From Medicago truncatula (taxonomy: Eukaryota; Streptophyta; Magnoliopsida; Fabales; Fabaceae): 64,000 nucleotides of DNA. Under the pieces are notes generated by a model that made no database searches, had not been told where the DNA came from, and was given only the letters and a program-made list of their open reading frames with translations. Shown here one piece after another: positions 12,770 to 25,709 of the stretch. The stretch covers positions 31,656,494 through 31,720,493 of the forward strand of contig NC_053045.1 in NCBI RefSeq assembly GCF_003473485.1. The letters run 5' to 3'. Positions within the stretch are counted from its first letter, which is position 1; each line of letters starts with the position of its first letter. A program made the translations under genes and the position numbers.

Positions 12770-15700
12770 ATGGCGTCAAAACTCAGCCCAGAATTTGCAT
12801 ACACGGTGCTTTACGTAAAAGACGTAGCTGAATCGGTAGCTTTCTATTCCAAAGCCTTTGGCTATTCCGTTCGTCGCTTAGACGAATCACACAGGTTATT
12901 TTATTTCTTTTCTTTTTCATCTTCATAACCAATTTAATCTCAATATTAAGATATAATTAATTAACGTTAACATTGATTAATATTCATTTTTCAATCATGT
13001 ATCGATCTCAGATGGGGAGAGTTGGAAAGTGGTCATACAACTATTGCTTTCACTCCAATCCACCAACATGAAACCGATGATCTCACCGGTGTTGTCCACA
13101 CGACTAGATCTAACAAAGAAAGACCACCAGTTGAGGTTTGTTTCGTTTACACCGACGTTGATGCTGCTTACAAGGTACATATATAATCACATGTATCTCA
13201 CCTACACATGCTGTTAATTAATCATGAATAATAGTAGTAATTACCATAATTTTTATTTGTAATTGTGATTAAGGGCTATAGATGTAGAGACTTTTAAAAC
13301 CGTCACTCTTGTTCTTTTTTAATTGTTTGCAAGAAATCCAGTTAGTTGTCATTTTTAAAATTCAATTCAACATTAATTATAATTATTGAATGAGTAAATA
13401 GGCAATCACCCCGAAATTGTAAGTTTCGTCAATTATTCACATTAACAAAACTTTAATTACCCACATGAAATTGCACAACGTTGATCAATTTACCCCATTC
13501 GTCAATTTTTTTCTGTTAGTCAACATGAAGTTTTGCAAATACCCCCCTCCTGAAGTTTTGCACTTATGTGCAAAATGCCCCCAAAATTTGAAAATTTATA
13601 TATTTTTAGTGTAATTACCATAGTTTTTTTTTTTTAATATTCCCATAGTTTCATTAGTATATATGTCTTCGTCTGATCTTTGTTATATTTTTATCTACGA
13701 TCTCAATTACAGAGGACAACGACTTCATGCAACTTCGGTGTATCTATTTTTGTTGAAGATGATTTTATTTCTTCTTCATAGAGTGATTTGTTTTCTCAGT
13801 TATTGACTGTAATTTCTTTTATTTAATCTGATAATTTCTTTAATTTTAATTGAAATATAAACGTAATCATGGTTTTGTTAGTCTGATGCAATTTTCATTG
13901 CTTTGTTTGCCTTCACTTCTGTGAGAGTGTTTGCATTTTTGTATATGTGTAGTTTGAGAACTTTGTATTTCTTTGCCGTTTCCTGAGCCTAAAAATATAG
14001 TTTTCCATTTAAAAAAAACTATGGTAATTATAGTAAAAATATATAAACTTTCAAGTTTGGGAGGCATTTTACACATAAGTGCAAAACTTCAGGAGGGGGG
14101 TATTTGCAAAATTTCATGTTGACTAACAGAAGAATTTGACGCAGGGGTAAATTGATTAACGTTGTGCAATTTCAGGGGTAATTGAAGTTTTGTTAATTTT
14201 AGGGCGTAATTGATGAAACTTACAATTTCAGGGGGTAATTGCCTATTTACTCATTATTGATTTATCAAAAATATTCTTAGGTAGTTATTGCAACTTCTGG
14301 TTATTTTATTTATTGCAGCAATAAATAGATTTAATTAGATAATAAATTATTAAGGGTATTACTACAATTATTAATGATTAAAGGTCTATGGTGCTTATTA
14401 AATTAAATAGGTCGGACTAAGGTTTATAAAAAAGTCTACTAGGCATACCCAAGTCAGCCTATATGACATTGGCGTTGGCAGGACCTTGGGTCTAGGGTTC
14501 AAATAATTAAATTGTAGCGCTAAAAAATTACATACATATATGCAATTGTTCTCTGCACGATCTACTCATCACAATTTTCATAGTAGAAAAGGACTCTTCA
14601 ACATTGTTATGACAATGGGCAAAATCATTGCTAACTTCAAAAGATGATAGATTAGCAGCAATGTACATTATTTGAATAACCAGTTATTAGACTCACACAT
14701 ATTAAGTATGAAGAATCCTGAATTCGAATTCAAACAACTACCTATCAGCTTATATGCAACTACCAACTAAATTGTATCTACGGGACAACTATATATTTAT
14801 TTTTAATAGGTTCGTAACATTTCACATCTTTCATGATTTTTTGGACAAATTATTATTTATCAATTTTCACATTAATTTTTTTTAAACTTGAATAAAGAAT
14901 ATATATGTAATATATGTTAAAGAGAAATGCTAGGAATGCTCTGTTTCTAACACTTTATCTAACACTTTCTTTTATATTGAATGAAATTCACGTGAGTCTC
15001 ACTAATTTATATGAGATCTATATGGATTTAATTCAACGTGAGTGTGTGTTAGAGAAAGTGTCTATAACACTCCTCATATGTTAAAATCTGTAAACACCTA
15101 GTCCAGTGGCAAATGAGTGTTTTTACTAGCTTCATACTTGGTTTCAATACCCAAAAGCCACTTTTTTTAGTTTGAATTATTTTCAATTGAATTTCAATTA
15201 CAACATGCACTCCTTCATTCTCTACGCACGTGGCTTTGGATGGAAACTTTACATTGCACAACTTTGTAGTGTGAGTTGACAGAATAGTGCATAATGGGTG
15301 CACCCTCTAAATTTGAGGGGATTCAACTTTTGGATACTACTTGGTTTAAATTTCCAAAGTTTAGGGGATTCAAGTGCATAACAGTGTGAATCCGCTATTG
15401 CATGACGTTTCTGAGATCAACCACCATCAGGTTTTTAAAATGGCTTTTAGACATGTTGATAGGATTGGCCAGACTTTCAAAATGTCAGGTCGGATTTAAA
15501 ATAAAGTCTTTAACATGTAATAGGCTAGACTTAGGTTTTAATTTTTTAAACTAGGTTCGGCCTATTTAAGCAAAATCTAACCCGACCTATTCCACCCAAT
15601 TTACTACATTAATCTCTAAATATAAATCCTATTGCCTAAATCACATAAATTAAGAAAATACTAAGTGGTAGTATTAAATTTATTGATAATTAATATGATT

Positions 15701-16541
15701 TTTATAAAAGTATCATTCAAGAAAGAGAATTAGTTTATCCTTCAAAAAAAAAAAAAAGAGAATTACTTTATGTCCTCTTCATAGTTTTTTTTTTATTACA
15801 AACAAAATGAAAATAAATAAGGGTGTGTTTGGTTTGCAAAACAGCAAGTACTGGACAGAACAGTACAAGATAAAACAGTACAACACAAGGCAGAACAGCA
15901 CATGACAAATTTTTTATGGCATTGAGTAATTTTTTGTTTTATACGATTTTTGAGGGACAAAATGCTATTTTGGTATTTTAGACAACTTGTACGTGGGACA
16001 AAAAGTTGTGTTGTGGTTTGGTGAGGGACAAAAATATGAGTTTTTGTCCTATCCCTTGCTTCCAGTTTGTCCTGTACCTGAAACAGTTTTACAAATCAAA
16101 CACTGGACAACTAGAGTTGTTTTGTCCTGTCCTTCATTTTTTAGCAAATCAAACGCACCCAAAGGGTTTGATAAAGAAATAATTAATGCTCTTTAAAATT
16201 CAAAGAGGGTCTTATAAAAAGGACTCTTTTTTTAAAAAAGATTCATATATTTAGGGATGGGAGTAATACAATGGTTTTCTTGCTACATGTAGTTGGGAAC
16301 CATAATTTACAGCTAGAACTAGAAATCAAATGCTTTAGAATTTAACGAATGATTTATGTTTAATTTTGTTGCTGACTGATTGATTATATATTTGATGTTT
16401 CAGAGGGCCGTGGAGAACGGAGCGGTGCCGGTGAGCGAACCAGAGATGAAGGAGTGGGGCCAAAAGGTTGGGTACGTGAGAGATATTGATGGCATCGTGA
16501 TCAGAATGGGAAATCATGTAAAGCCTGCAAAATTAGATTAG
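12770..16541 (+). CDS. Glyoxalase I-like (VOC superfamily) protein, three exons
   Basis: Exons 12770-12894, 13012-13174 and 16404-16541 join in frame at GT-AG introns and give 141 residues, a single VOC domain. Recognisable segments are FAYTVLYVKDVAESVAFYSK (first beta-alpha unit), RWGELESGHTTIAF, the PPVEVCFVYTDVD strand, and KEWGQKVGYVRDIDG near the C-terminus. This pattern matches the short plant proteins annotated as lactoylglutathione lyase / glyoxalase I family (Arabidopsis At2g32090 type). Those are much smaller than the two-domain metal-dependent GLYI enzymes, and activity on methylglyoxal is not certain. No transit or signal peptide is evident, so a cytosolic location is likely. The ATG at 12770 opens the conserved N-terminus. 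Intron 2 is 3229 bases long and filled with transposable elements. Confidence 0.9.
13392..14252. mobile_element. Mutator-like fold-back MITE in intron 2 of the glyoxalase gene
   Basis: Inverted arms of roughly 240 bases start GAGTAAATAGGCAAT and end ATTGCCTATTTACTC. They are flanked by a 10-bp near-duplication, ATTATTGAAT at 13382-13391 and ATTATTGATT at 14253-14262. The length of the duplication and the long TIRs fit a MULE-type MITE. The central part is non-coding. Confidence 0.75.
14926..15080. repeat. MITE-like repeat in intron 2 of the glyoxalase gene
   Basis: The arms around tctaacactttatctaacac and gtgttagagaaagtg face each other. A related sequence (caacattag..., catgtgagactcatctattt) occurs just right of the hAT element, at about 12120-12290. 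The two are probably diverged copies of one MITE family. Boundaries are uncertain. Confidence 0.4.
15821..16160. mobile_element. MITE in intron 2 of the glyoxalase gene
   Basis: The ends GGGTGTGTTTGGTTTGC and TAGCAAATCAAACGCACCC are inverted repeats. The internal motifs ggacagaacag and ttgtcctgtcc are also inverted. The element is about 340 bases and non-coding. I found no convincing target-site duplication, so the superfamily is left open (hAT or Harbinger). Confidence 0.6.
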
Positions 16542-16930
16542 TTATGTGCAGTTGGACATAGAAGCAGTTGGTAAAATACAATATTACGTTGATGTTTATG
16601 TATTCTGTATAGGTTGAATAAGAAAAACATGTATTTTGTATATGTATAAGAAATACATCCATATAAGTTACTAAAATAAAATTATCAACTGCAGACAACA
16701 ATATGTGAATTTCCCAGCATGCACTTGCCAGAATGAAGTTGGAATTATACATGTATTTGCTCTGCTTTGTTTTATACTTCATTGATTGTTGTTGCTTATG
16801 ACAATTTTGGTGGCAAGGGTGGTTTATAAACATGCATAATAAATCATGTGTTGAAATACAAACCATTTTTTTGCTAGTTATTTTACTTTTTTTTCTTTCT
16901 TAAGGCTCACTTTATTACATTTCTGACTAA

Positions 16931-17298
16931 AGAGAATTGCTATACAGTGTGAAAAACTGTAACGTGACTAGCACACGATAAAGGCAGCTAGTGTTATTAT
17001 ATTTTACGCACTGTATAGCAATTCTCAACATGTTTTTAAGGGCAGCTAGTCTTAAGGCTCACTTTATTGTGTGCTAGTCGCGTTACAGTTTTTCGCACTC
17101 TATAGCAATTCTCAACATGGAAAAAGCTTGTTGGTGTGACATGGTAGTGCACGAATAGCAACGAATTAATATTGGCCTTTGGATATAATTGAGATTGTAA
17201 GCTTTGTTGACTTTCATTTATTAGAAAAATATAATAACACTAGCTGCCTTTATCGTGTGCTAGTCGCGTACAGTTTTTCGCGTGTATAGCAATTCTCT
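16931..17298. mobile_element. Rearranged MITE downstream of the glyoxalase gene
   Basis: The terminal inverted repeats are AGAGAATTGCTATAC and GTATAGCAATTCTCT. Internal copies of the right arm (gcactctatagcaattctca and gcactgtatagcaattctca) show duplication or inversion of arm pieces inside the element. It is non-coding. Confidence 0.65.
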
Positions 17299-17824
17299 TT
17301 ACAAAATGTAGCAATTAAAATAGCTTACTAAAAATAGCTATGTATTGGTTTCACTTCTTGAAGGGTTAAAGTTGATTATGAAAGTGTAACAAAAAAAAAG
17401 TTTATTATGAAAGTGTAATATCAACTCTAGCATGTTTGGTTGTTTTTAGTATAATTAATTCTATTTGAATCTAAAATTTGTAGTCTTTAATTTTAGAATT
17501 AACCTTCTTTACATAAATTTATAAATTCAGTTAACTTTTATATGAATGTATCCGAACACATATTATTTTACCTTAAACTCATTTTTAATTATAATCAATT
17601 TTATATAATGTATTTATTCAAAATCAATTTCGCAGCAAGACTAAACATAGGTTTACTGTTTGTTTTTTTTTTTTAATCCAAAAGCAGATACAAGTTCATA
17701 TTTATCTGTTTAAATATTTTATATTTTTGTAGAAAAATTATTGGTCAAACTTTATTTACTATCTCACCAAATCCAAATTATCAAACAAGACCCTATTCCT
17801 CTAAGAATAGGAGAAATAACACCA
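17299..17824. other. Intergenic, no gene seen
   Basis: AT-rich spacer between two MITEs, with no recognisable feature. Confidence 0.5.
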
Positions 17825-17833
17825 AAAAAATAT

Positions 17834-18575
17834 GAGTATTACTTTTCCCATCCTATAGAATTCCCGCGCGCCCTGTATTTTTTTCAAAAATGCCCTTGAG
17901 ATTTTAGGATTTCATAATTCGGAATGATGTTTTCCTTTGTTAGAGGGTGAAAAATGGAGTTACGGATTTTTTCGGATTTTGTAATCCGGAAACTTCAAAA
18001 AATAGGACGCGTTACATGATGTTTCCGGATTACATAATCCAGAAACCCCCTAAACACCCTTTTTTTAAGGTAAAATAATTCGGATTATATAATCCACACT
18101 GTATCAGCACAAATCCTAAACATATTTGTAACATGTATTTTCAAAAAATCAGAAAAAATTCAAGGACCATGACTCCCGAAGAAGGGACTTATTATGGGAC
18201 TTCGCCCCTCAAAATCCAAAATTTCATTATTTAGACCCATTTTTCATTTTTTTAATTATTCATATTCTCAAAAAAATCTGAAAAAATTTGCACTAATTTT
18301 ATTTGATTTTTAGAATTTTTTGGTGGTATTTTTATGATTTTATTTGACAGATTTTTAGCATTTTTTTACTTAGTTTTTTTTTTGTTGTTTTTAAAAGCAA
18401 AACTCAAAACTAATGAAATGTGAGAGATTCTGATGGCTGATTATAAAGATTGTCCGAATTATAAAATCCGAAATAGTAAACATGATTCCGGATTATAAAA
18501 TCTGGAAACCTCAAGGGCATTTTTGGAAAAAAGCAAGGCGGGCGAGAATCCTATAGGGTGGGAAAAGTAATACTC
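17834..18575. mobile_element. Mutator-like MITE with perfect 9-bp TSD
   Basis: The 742-bp element is flanked by an identical 9-bp duplication AAAAAATAT at 17825-17833 and 18576-18584. Its ends, GAGTATTACTTTTCCCA and TGGGAAAAGTAATACTC, pair perfectly. Within it, ccggattataaaatc-like motifs recur in both orientations. No coding capacity was seen. A 9-bp duplication is diagnostic of Mutator-like elements. Confidence 0.85.
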
Positions 18576-18584
18576 AAAAAATAT

Positions 18585-19409
18585 TTATACTTTTGATATG
18601 GGATTTTGTCAAGTACTTATTTCTAACACTAAATAGTTGCAAGCAAGCACAGAACACAGTACAACATCAATACACTATCACTAGCCAAGAGGTAGAGGCA
18701 TCAATATCCCTGGTTTGACACTATAGGCTACTAGACAAGAGGAGATCACTGAAATGAAGGTAAACTATCCCTAACCTATCGAGCACTTTTCAAACATACA
18801 TAGGCATCGACATCAAAACCTGGTAGAACAATGACAATATAACTTTATTGAAATGAATTTAAGATTAGAAAAATAATAATGAATGACCTTAGAGCACAAA
18901 TTAAGGAAACCTATATAAAAAATAGGGTGTTGAAAACTGGTGTGTATTTTTTAAAAGATTAAAAAAGTTAAAACAAAACTTCTATTTCTTAATGAGTGTC
19001 CTTGAGACACTTGATAACATGACCCAAAAGATTAAACAATGCAAACCGCGAAGGGTAATCCTGATTCCTAAGAAAACAGGTTCAGAGCATAACCACACAA
19101 TGCATGATTGAGAGTAATATATTATGCAGAAAAACCAAACAAAGCACCCATTTAAACTCATAAAATTTAAATAAAAAAAGGTTATGCAAATGAACAAAGT
19201 AAATTTCCAATGTCAAACCACCAGCCAAAGCACTTAGAATACAGTTTTTGTTTCCAATTCCTAACATATGGAACTGAAGAAAATAGAGGTGCAGTGGCCA
19301 ACTACCAAAAAGCCATGCTTACACAGATCAAAAAGCAAAGAGTGAACCAATTCATTAAGGTAAGTTGTATATTCCTCTGGTTCACAAAAGCACCGTGATA
19401 TGCAGGCAA
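18585..19409. other. Intergenic / 3' flank of the E2 gene
   Basis: No additional exon is recognised. The part nearest 19409 should contain the 3' UTR of the E2 gene on the minus strand. Confidence 0.5.
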
Positions 19410-22105
19410 TCACAACATTTCTTGTGACTTCCTTACACATCGGCCAACCTTCTTCCGGAATTCATCTCTATTATCTCTCCACATTTTCTGCAAATTAGAT
19501 CAAGTATAGGTCTTAGAAGAACAAACTAGATATTAAGCAAAACTACCAAAATTGAAGCACATAAGAATTTTCGAAAATAAGGATTCCCAAAATAAGTAAC
19601 ATTATCTACTAGTACCTATTTGGATTAGTTAAATTGATTGAACTTTTATCTACTAGCATAAGCAATTGTGAGACTGATTTGCGGAGCTTATGGAAACAGC
19701 ATATTTCAATGAGCTCTCAATGATAGCTTATGAAAACAGCTTATAGAAATAGCTCATACATAAGGACTAATATATTAAGTGTCTATGCTATAAGCACTTA
19801 ATTAAGATGTTTATCCAAACAAGGCCTGAATCCTAAAATATCCAAAGGCAATGCAACATATCAGTATCATACTACTAATGACTACGATGCCTTTATGTTT
19901 TCTAGGATACAAATAAGTAAACTATGATAGGAAAGAATGTTGGTTGCAATAAAACAATCAAGTGAATAGAAATAATTAGCAAACTTACTGCTGCTTCAAC
20001 ATTTGCAGGAGATTCGTCATTAGGACTGGAAAGCATTGATATTATACTCAATACTATACTCTCTACCTGCAAGATAACGTACATAATTATTTATTAGTAC
20101 ATACAAGATTTGAATAGTTTATAGTTTCACAAGTAGCAAGTATATGAAATCACAAGTGGAGAACATAAGGTAGCATACGATTTTCCTAGGACACCCAGCA
20201 AGTTATTAATGGAAAGCCAACAGTGAAATTTTCAACACTACAATTTAGTTTCAAGACAGTAAACATTTGAAGTCATTACAAACATTTTAAAGCTATTTCA
20301 TTTGATACATTATGCTGCAAAACTCTTGATTCAACCTTAATCTTTAACTTTGTAGCTCTTATTGAAAAACAACTACTTAGCCTTTCACGCTACTTATATT
20401 TTGGAAAACTTTATTGCCGATAGATCCATGTGTATTGATATTAATCACACTAGTCTTCAACATTAGTATATTGGAATTTGTAATATGCCCATTTATACAA
20501 GCAAAGGAAAGAAAAGGAGCCTTATAGTACTTTCTTGCAGTATCTGCAACTTCAATTTAAAATTAATTTAAAGTGGGGTGGAAGAAGGATGAGGAAGTGT
20601 GTGAAGGAAGTTTCAATGTTTTGATTTTATTATTGAACAACAGCACACTCGATTAAAACTTAGAAGGTATTGAAGATAAACTATACTAAACAGGTTAACA
20701 ATGAAAAGTGAAATTCTCATGGTTTTATAATTAATCACTTACGGTATGAACAGGTGTCCAGCGCTCACTTGCTAGCTCATAACCATTAGGATCGTCACCA
20801 GGAGGATGCAGGATTGATATGCAAACCCGGCCATCAGTGTATACTGCAAATTAAACAGAAAAACTCAGTTCCATGTGGTTAAAATCAAACCAAAAAACAC
20901 AAATAAGAAAAACCAACCATTAGGATGCCATATCTCTGAAGTAAATTTCACTGTTGGTGGACTATTTGGGTAATTGGAAGGAAAACTCATGATGGCATTG
21001 AAAAAACCTCCCTCACTGCAAGAAATCCAAGCCAATGAATTAACAAACAAAACAACAGAGAAAAGTCGGTAAAATACCAATGCTACATTGAAAACATAGT
21101 AGTACTTGAGCAATAGTAAGCAAAACTTTTTTGCAACTAGAGGGAAAGCAGAATGGTAATAGAAATATTCAAATGCATTTTCAAAAAACTAAGAATAAAA
21201 TACGCCTAAGAATTAGCACAATCACAATCTTATCGAATCAAATCAACCCAACAATTATCACAGGGTCGATAGCAACCAGTTGCTGTGCATGTGTCTGAGC
21301 TTCCAGACTATCGAGTTTGATTCCTACCGATAAAAAAACTCAACAACCATTATCACTAGGTCAAGTGCAAACGGTTGTGTGCAGCATATGTAAGTCGAAA
21401 CACCGAGTCTGATTCCTGCTGACAGTAAAATTCAACCCAACCAATATCATCGGTGAGCAGTGTGTGCGAGTGTCGGAACACCACCGAATTTGATTCCTAC
21501 TAATAAAAACAATCAACTCAACCAAAACCAATCCAAATAGTTAACAGTATAAACAAAAACAACAAACAGATTGCATAAACATCATCTATTCATTCAACAA
21601 GAATCTAAACAACTAAATAAAAGAAACAACCTTAACAAATTATCATGATCAAGACACAAACAACAACAAAAAAAACCTCATTAGATTAAAAAACAAAACA
21701 AAAAACCTAATAGAAGCAATCAAACACATGATCTATAATAACAAAAAAAAAAACCAGATATAACAAAAAAAAAGCCAAAAACGAATTATAAACAAAACCC
21801 AAAATCCAAACAAGGAATAAGGGAATAATCAAGAAAAGGGCTTACTAGAGAGTATCAGGGGGACCAATTACGGTGACACTCCATTCAAAAATATTGTTTT
21901 CATCGACCAAACCAGCAGAAAATCCATCGACAGGGTTTTTGCAAAGATCTACACAAAATAAAAAAAAAAAATAAACAGTAATAATAAGAACATCATCGAT
22001 GAATTGAATAATAATCGAAAACAATAATAAGAATAAGGGTATAACGTTGTTGTTGGTGTTACCTTTGAGCTGTTTTTGAAGAAGAAGGCTGGCTTGAGAC
22101 GCCAT
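19410..22105 (-). CDS. UBC7-like: Ubiquitin-conjugating enzyme E2, UBC7/UBE2G type
   Basis: Six exons on the minus strand (22063-22105, 21846-21948, 20918-21015, 20743-20843, 19989-20066, 19410-19487) join at GT-AG introns without breaking frame and encode 166 residues. This equals the length of Arabidopsis UBC7/13/14. The UBC fold is complete. The HPN motif is in EIWHPN, and the catalytic Cys is in GRVCISIL. Directly after it comes the acidic loop [16 protein letters not shown], the insertion that marks UBC7/UBE2G/Cdc34-like E2s. Such enzymes accept ubiquitin from E1 and pass it to E3 ligases; the Ubc7/UBE2G branch typically builds Lys48 chains, including for ER-associated degradation. There is no membrane segment. 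The start is the ATG of the conserved N-terminus [14 protein letters not shown]. Introns carry repeat insertions but all splice sites look intact. Confidence 0.95.
19640..19830. repeat. MITE half in the last intron of the E2 gene
   Basis: The stretch contains cttatgaaaacagcttat and taagcacttaattaag, and ends atccaaacaaggcctg, the usual tip of plant MITEs reading caggccttgtttggat in the other direction. Only one clear arm is present, so it is a truncated or decayed copy. Confidence 0.4.
21230..21515. repeat. Threefold degenerate tandem repeat in an E2-gene intron
   Basis: Three successive units of about 90-100 bases each carry a ...tttgattcctac... or ...tctgattcctgc... core, preceded by a cacaacggtt/gtgtgcag-type stretch. 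The core resembles a pol III B box, so the unit may be SINE-derived. It lies wholly inside the intron between the second and third coding exons. Confidence 0.45.
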
Positions 22106-22144
22106 CAAGAGAGAATTGTTTTGAAAACCGACAGTTGGATTGAA

Positions 22145-22207
22145 TATTTATAGAGAAAGAAAGATGGTTGGCTTCCCTGTGACTCTCTCTCTCTTTCTCT
22201 CTCGATT
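22145..22207 (-). promoter_or_regulatory. CT/GA-rich tract and TATA-like site upstream of the E2 gene
   Basis: TATAAATA on the minus strand (22145-22152) lies 40 bases upstream of the start codon. A CT/GA microsatellite follows at about 22182-22207. GA tracts are common in leaders and core promoters of plant housekeeping genes. Which of the two marks the real transcription start cannot be decided here. Confidence 0.35.
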
Positions 22208-22539
22208 CTTTGTGTTGTTGTGGGTTTGGGTTCTTCTTCAATGCTAATTTTCATCCTTTATAGTATTTATGTATTTCTTGAGTTAAAATAGGATTTTTCG
22301 TTTCCAAGTAACAATAAAAATAGGTTTTATTTTAATGAATATCTTCTAGAAAATACTATGAATAAAAAAATTAAATATTTGAGGTTGTGGAAATGTGATT
22401 AGTTAAGATTTGAACGGCTAATATTACTATTAGGGTTATTTTTAAGGAATATATTGCATATTTGATTTGCTTAAAATTATGAAATATTTTATTTTATTTT
22501 TTTCAAAATTAAATTAATATTATGGTATCTTATATTTTT

Positions 22540-23465
22540 TTTAAGGGTTGTTATCTTATATATTGAAAATCAAATAATCAAGTGATTGAATTAAGTGGCT
22601 AATGAATTTTGTTTAAGGACGAATCGTTTGAGAAAAAAAAAATTGAATTTGATTCTTTAGTTGAACCATGCATGGTCAACTTTACTAATCTCCGGGATGA
22701 ATTATGAATTATTCGAAAATCAAGGGAATGCAAACTTTTAGTGCGGTATTTTCCTTTTAATTTTCTCCCTTTATATGAATATTTTATTTAAAATTTAATA
22801 TTTCTTTATTTAATTGATATCAAATTTTTAAATATATACTGATCTTACCGAGACCAAGAGAACAAAGTTCAATGCGGTGATTTTTGGCATTTGAGTGTTT
22901 GGAACGGCGAGTGGTGTGTATCTGCAGACACTCAACACTCAAGTCAATATTTGAGCAAGGGGGGTTAAGGGTAGAAAAAGCTAGTATCTTTAGGGACTTT
23001 GAAAAGTCCCCTTATAGTGTGAAGAGGTGCAGGTGTAATTGTTAATGGCACAATTGTTGCTCGATGGTTACAGTAGTTGGAATTGTAACAGTCAACCATG
23101 ATTGAATTGGTGTCCTTGATTGATGAAGGCACCCTCTTGCTAGGAGGGCGGCGTGTGATGCGTATAGTTGACCAAATGAAGAATTAGGCATGTTTATAAT
23201 TGGGCTTGGACTGAAACGGGCCAAGCCATTCGAGCAGTCCAGAACAATAGTTTAAGTTGTTGCTCTTGAATAAAAGATTGGGCTTGGACTGAAACTTTAC
23301 TTTCATGGTCACTTTTATGAATTATCAGAGCTTCATCTAAGAATTGGAGGGTTAATAAAAAATCAAATCAAATTTTCTTAAAAAAAAGATCAAATTTGAA
23401 TATCAAGGGAATGCAAACTTTTGATCAAATTATGAATTATACACACAAATACATTTGACATTTTT

Positions 23466-23519
<54 letters not shown>

Positions 23520-25165
23520 TTTTGTTTGACTACGGATTTAACGTTCCTATTTAACTGTTGTTTTGATATTTTAAGGGTACGATTTGTCAATTATACCTTT
23601 TCTCAATTACTTTTATCTTTTTTCAATAAAACTAATTAATGCTATTTATTTGGAAAACTAAAATTTGTCTTTAAACAAAGATTATTTTAAACGCTATGTA
23701 TTGGTTGAAATCATAGATGAAGCCTTAATTTTGATTTAAGTGGTTAGTCAAAAATTAAATATTGAAAATTATAACTTTTTTTTAGGGAAAAATTGTAACT
23801 TTTTTGAAGGGATGTTATCTTATATATTGAAAATCAAATAATTGATTGAATTAAGTGGTTAGTGAATTTTGTTTAAGGACGAATCGTTCGAGAGAAAATC
23901 AAATTTGATTATTCAATAAACAATTCATGGTCAACTTTACTTTCATGGTCAATTTTACTTATATTCGTGATGAAGTATGAATTATTCGAGCTTCACCTAA
24001 GAATAAGAGGGTTAAAAAAACACAAATTTGAAAATCAAGGGAATGCAAACTTTTGGTGTGCCATTTTCCTTTTAAATTTTTTCCTCTATATGAGCATTTT
24101 ATTTAAAATTTAATCTTTATTTAATTAGTATCAAAATTTTAAATATATATATATATATACTAATATTACCAAGATCATGAGAACAACGTTTGATGCGGTG
24201 GTTTTAGGCGTTTTAATGCTTGGAATGGTGGAGAGTATGTATCTGCAGACACTCCGACGTCCAAGTCAATATTTGAGCAAGAACAGAGGGTTAATTGTAG
24301 AAAAAGATCGTACCTTTGGGGACTGTGAAAAGTCCCCTTATATAGTGAAGAGGTGTAGTGTCGTTGGCACAACCGTTGCTCGATATTATAATTGTTAGAA
24401 TAGTAACCATCCACCATGATTGAATGACATTGATAGGGACCATTATAATTGTTTGAATTGGTACCCCGGACCGTTGAAGGCACCCTCCTCGCATGGGGGT
24501 GTGTGATGTGCATAGTTAACCAAATGATGAATTGGGCCTGTTTATAATTGAGCTTGGACTGAGATGGCCTTAGTCATTCGAGCAGTTCAGAACAATAGCC
24601 CCCCCCCCCCCCCCCCAAGTTGTTGCTCTTGTATAAGAGTGATACGGAAAGTTTATGTGAGGATAAATCTTATATTCGAGGGAGGGCGTACTAGTGTTCA
24701 TACGACACTTGTGAATTTTTAGAAAAACTATGAATCTTCCTTGAGTTGCATTCGCTAAGAACATTTAAGCCCTTATATATGCTCGCAAGGAGTTGGTTAT
24801 CTTCAAGATGGTTTTTTGCTTGCGGGGTGCTCAAGATGCTCGCCACGGAGTTTACTTTGCTTGCCAAGGAGTTGTGTCTTTTAGGATGCTCACAAGAAAT
24901 CTTTGCTATGAAAAATGACCTTGCTCGCATTAGGATATTTGCTATGAAAAAGGAGTTATGTCATCTTATATATTGATAATCAAATAACCAAGTTATTGAA
25001 TTAAGTGATAAATGACTTTCGCTTAAGGACAAATCGTTTGGGAAAAAAAATCAAATATGATTATTAGTGAAACAATTCCTGATCGACTTTACTTTCATGG
25101 TTAATTTTACTTATCTCCCAGATGAATTATGAATTACTATAACTTCATCTAAGAATCAAGGATGC
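22540..25165. repeat. Large imperfect direct repeat, two full copies and one partial
   Basis: Copy 1 (about 22540-23270) and copy 2 (about 23810-24615) share a long colinear series of matches. It starts at atcttatatattgaaaatca, passes through tatctgcagacact and aaaagtccccttat, and ends near ttcgagcagt-cagaacaatag. A third, truncated copy begins near 24965. The structure suggests tandem duplication of an old, possibly LTR-derived, sequence. A run of about 18 C residues interrupts copy 2 near 24599-24616, and a TA microsatellite at 23470-23515 separates the copies. No coding content is convincing. Confidence 0.65.
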
Positions 25166-25709
25166 ATATCAAGTGAGAGAACTTTTATTGTGAGAGGGTG
25201 AGAGGATCAAATCCTGACCATTGGATAAATCTTTACCATGATGTTTAATTTTAATAACTGCAGCTTAATCTTTTTTTTACCCTATTTCTTCTGTGTCGTT
25301 TCCTTTCTTCATCATGTACGAAAAACAATCCATGCCTTTCTTCTTCTACCTCGTGATGTTAGTGTGGTCGTTTTTTCTTTTCAATTAGATTGATCCAGTT
25401 TCAAGAAAGGATACATACTCTAAATTTTCTCTAATTTTTCAGTAAAAAATAATGAACCACTCTTTTTCAACCAACCCAGAGAAGATGCGATAATGGGTTG
25501 TTTTTATTGTTCATCTTCTAACTTTAAAATTCACCATTCATTATCAAATTATAAATTTATCATCAATCGAAACATGAAATAAGTAGAGAATAAATGGGAC
25601 ATGGAATTATTTGAAAAACAAAGGTAGTTGGATTCTTACCGAACGTGGGAATATACATCAATTATTTTAAAAAGCAAAATTGACAATTAAAAGGAAACGG
25701 AAGGAGTAC

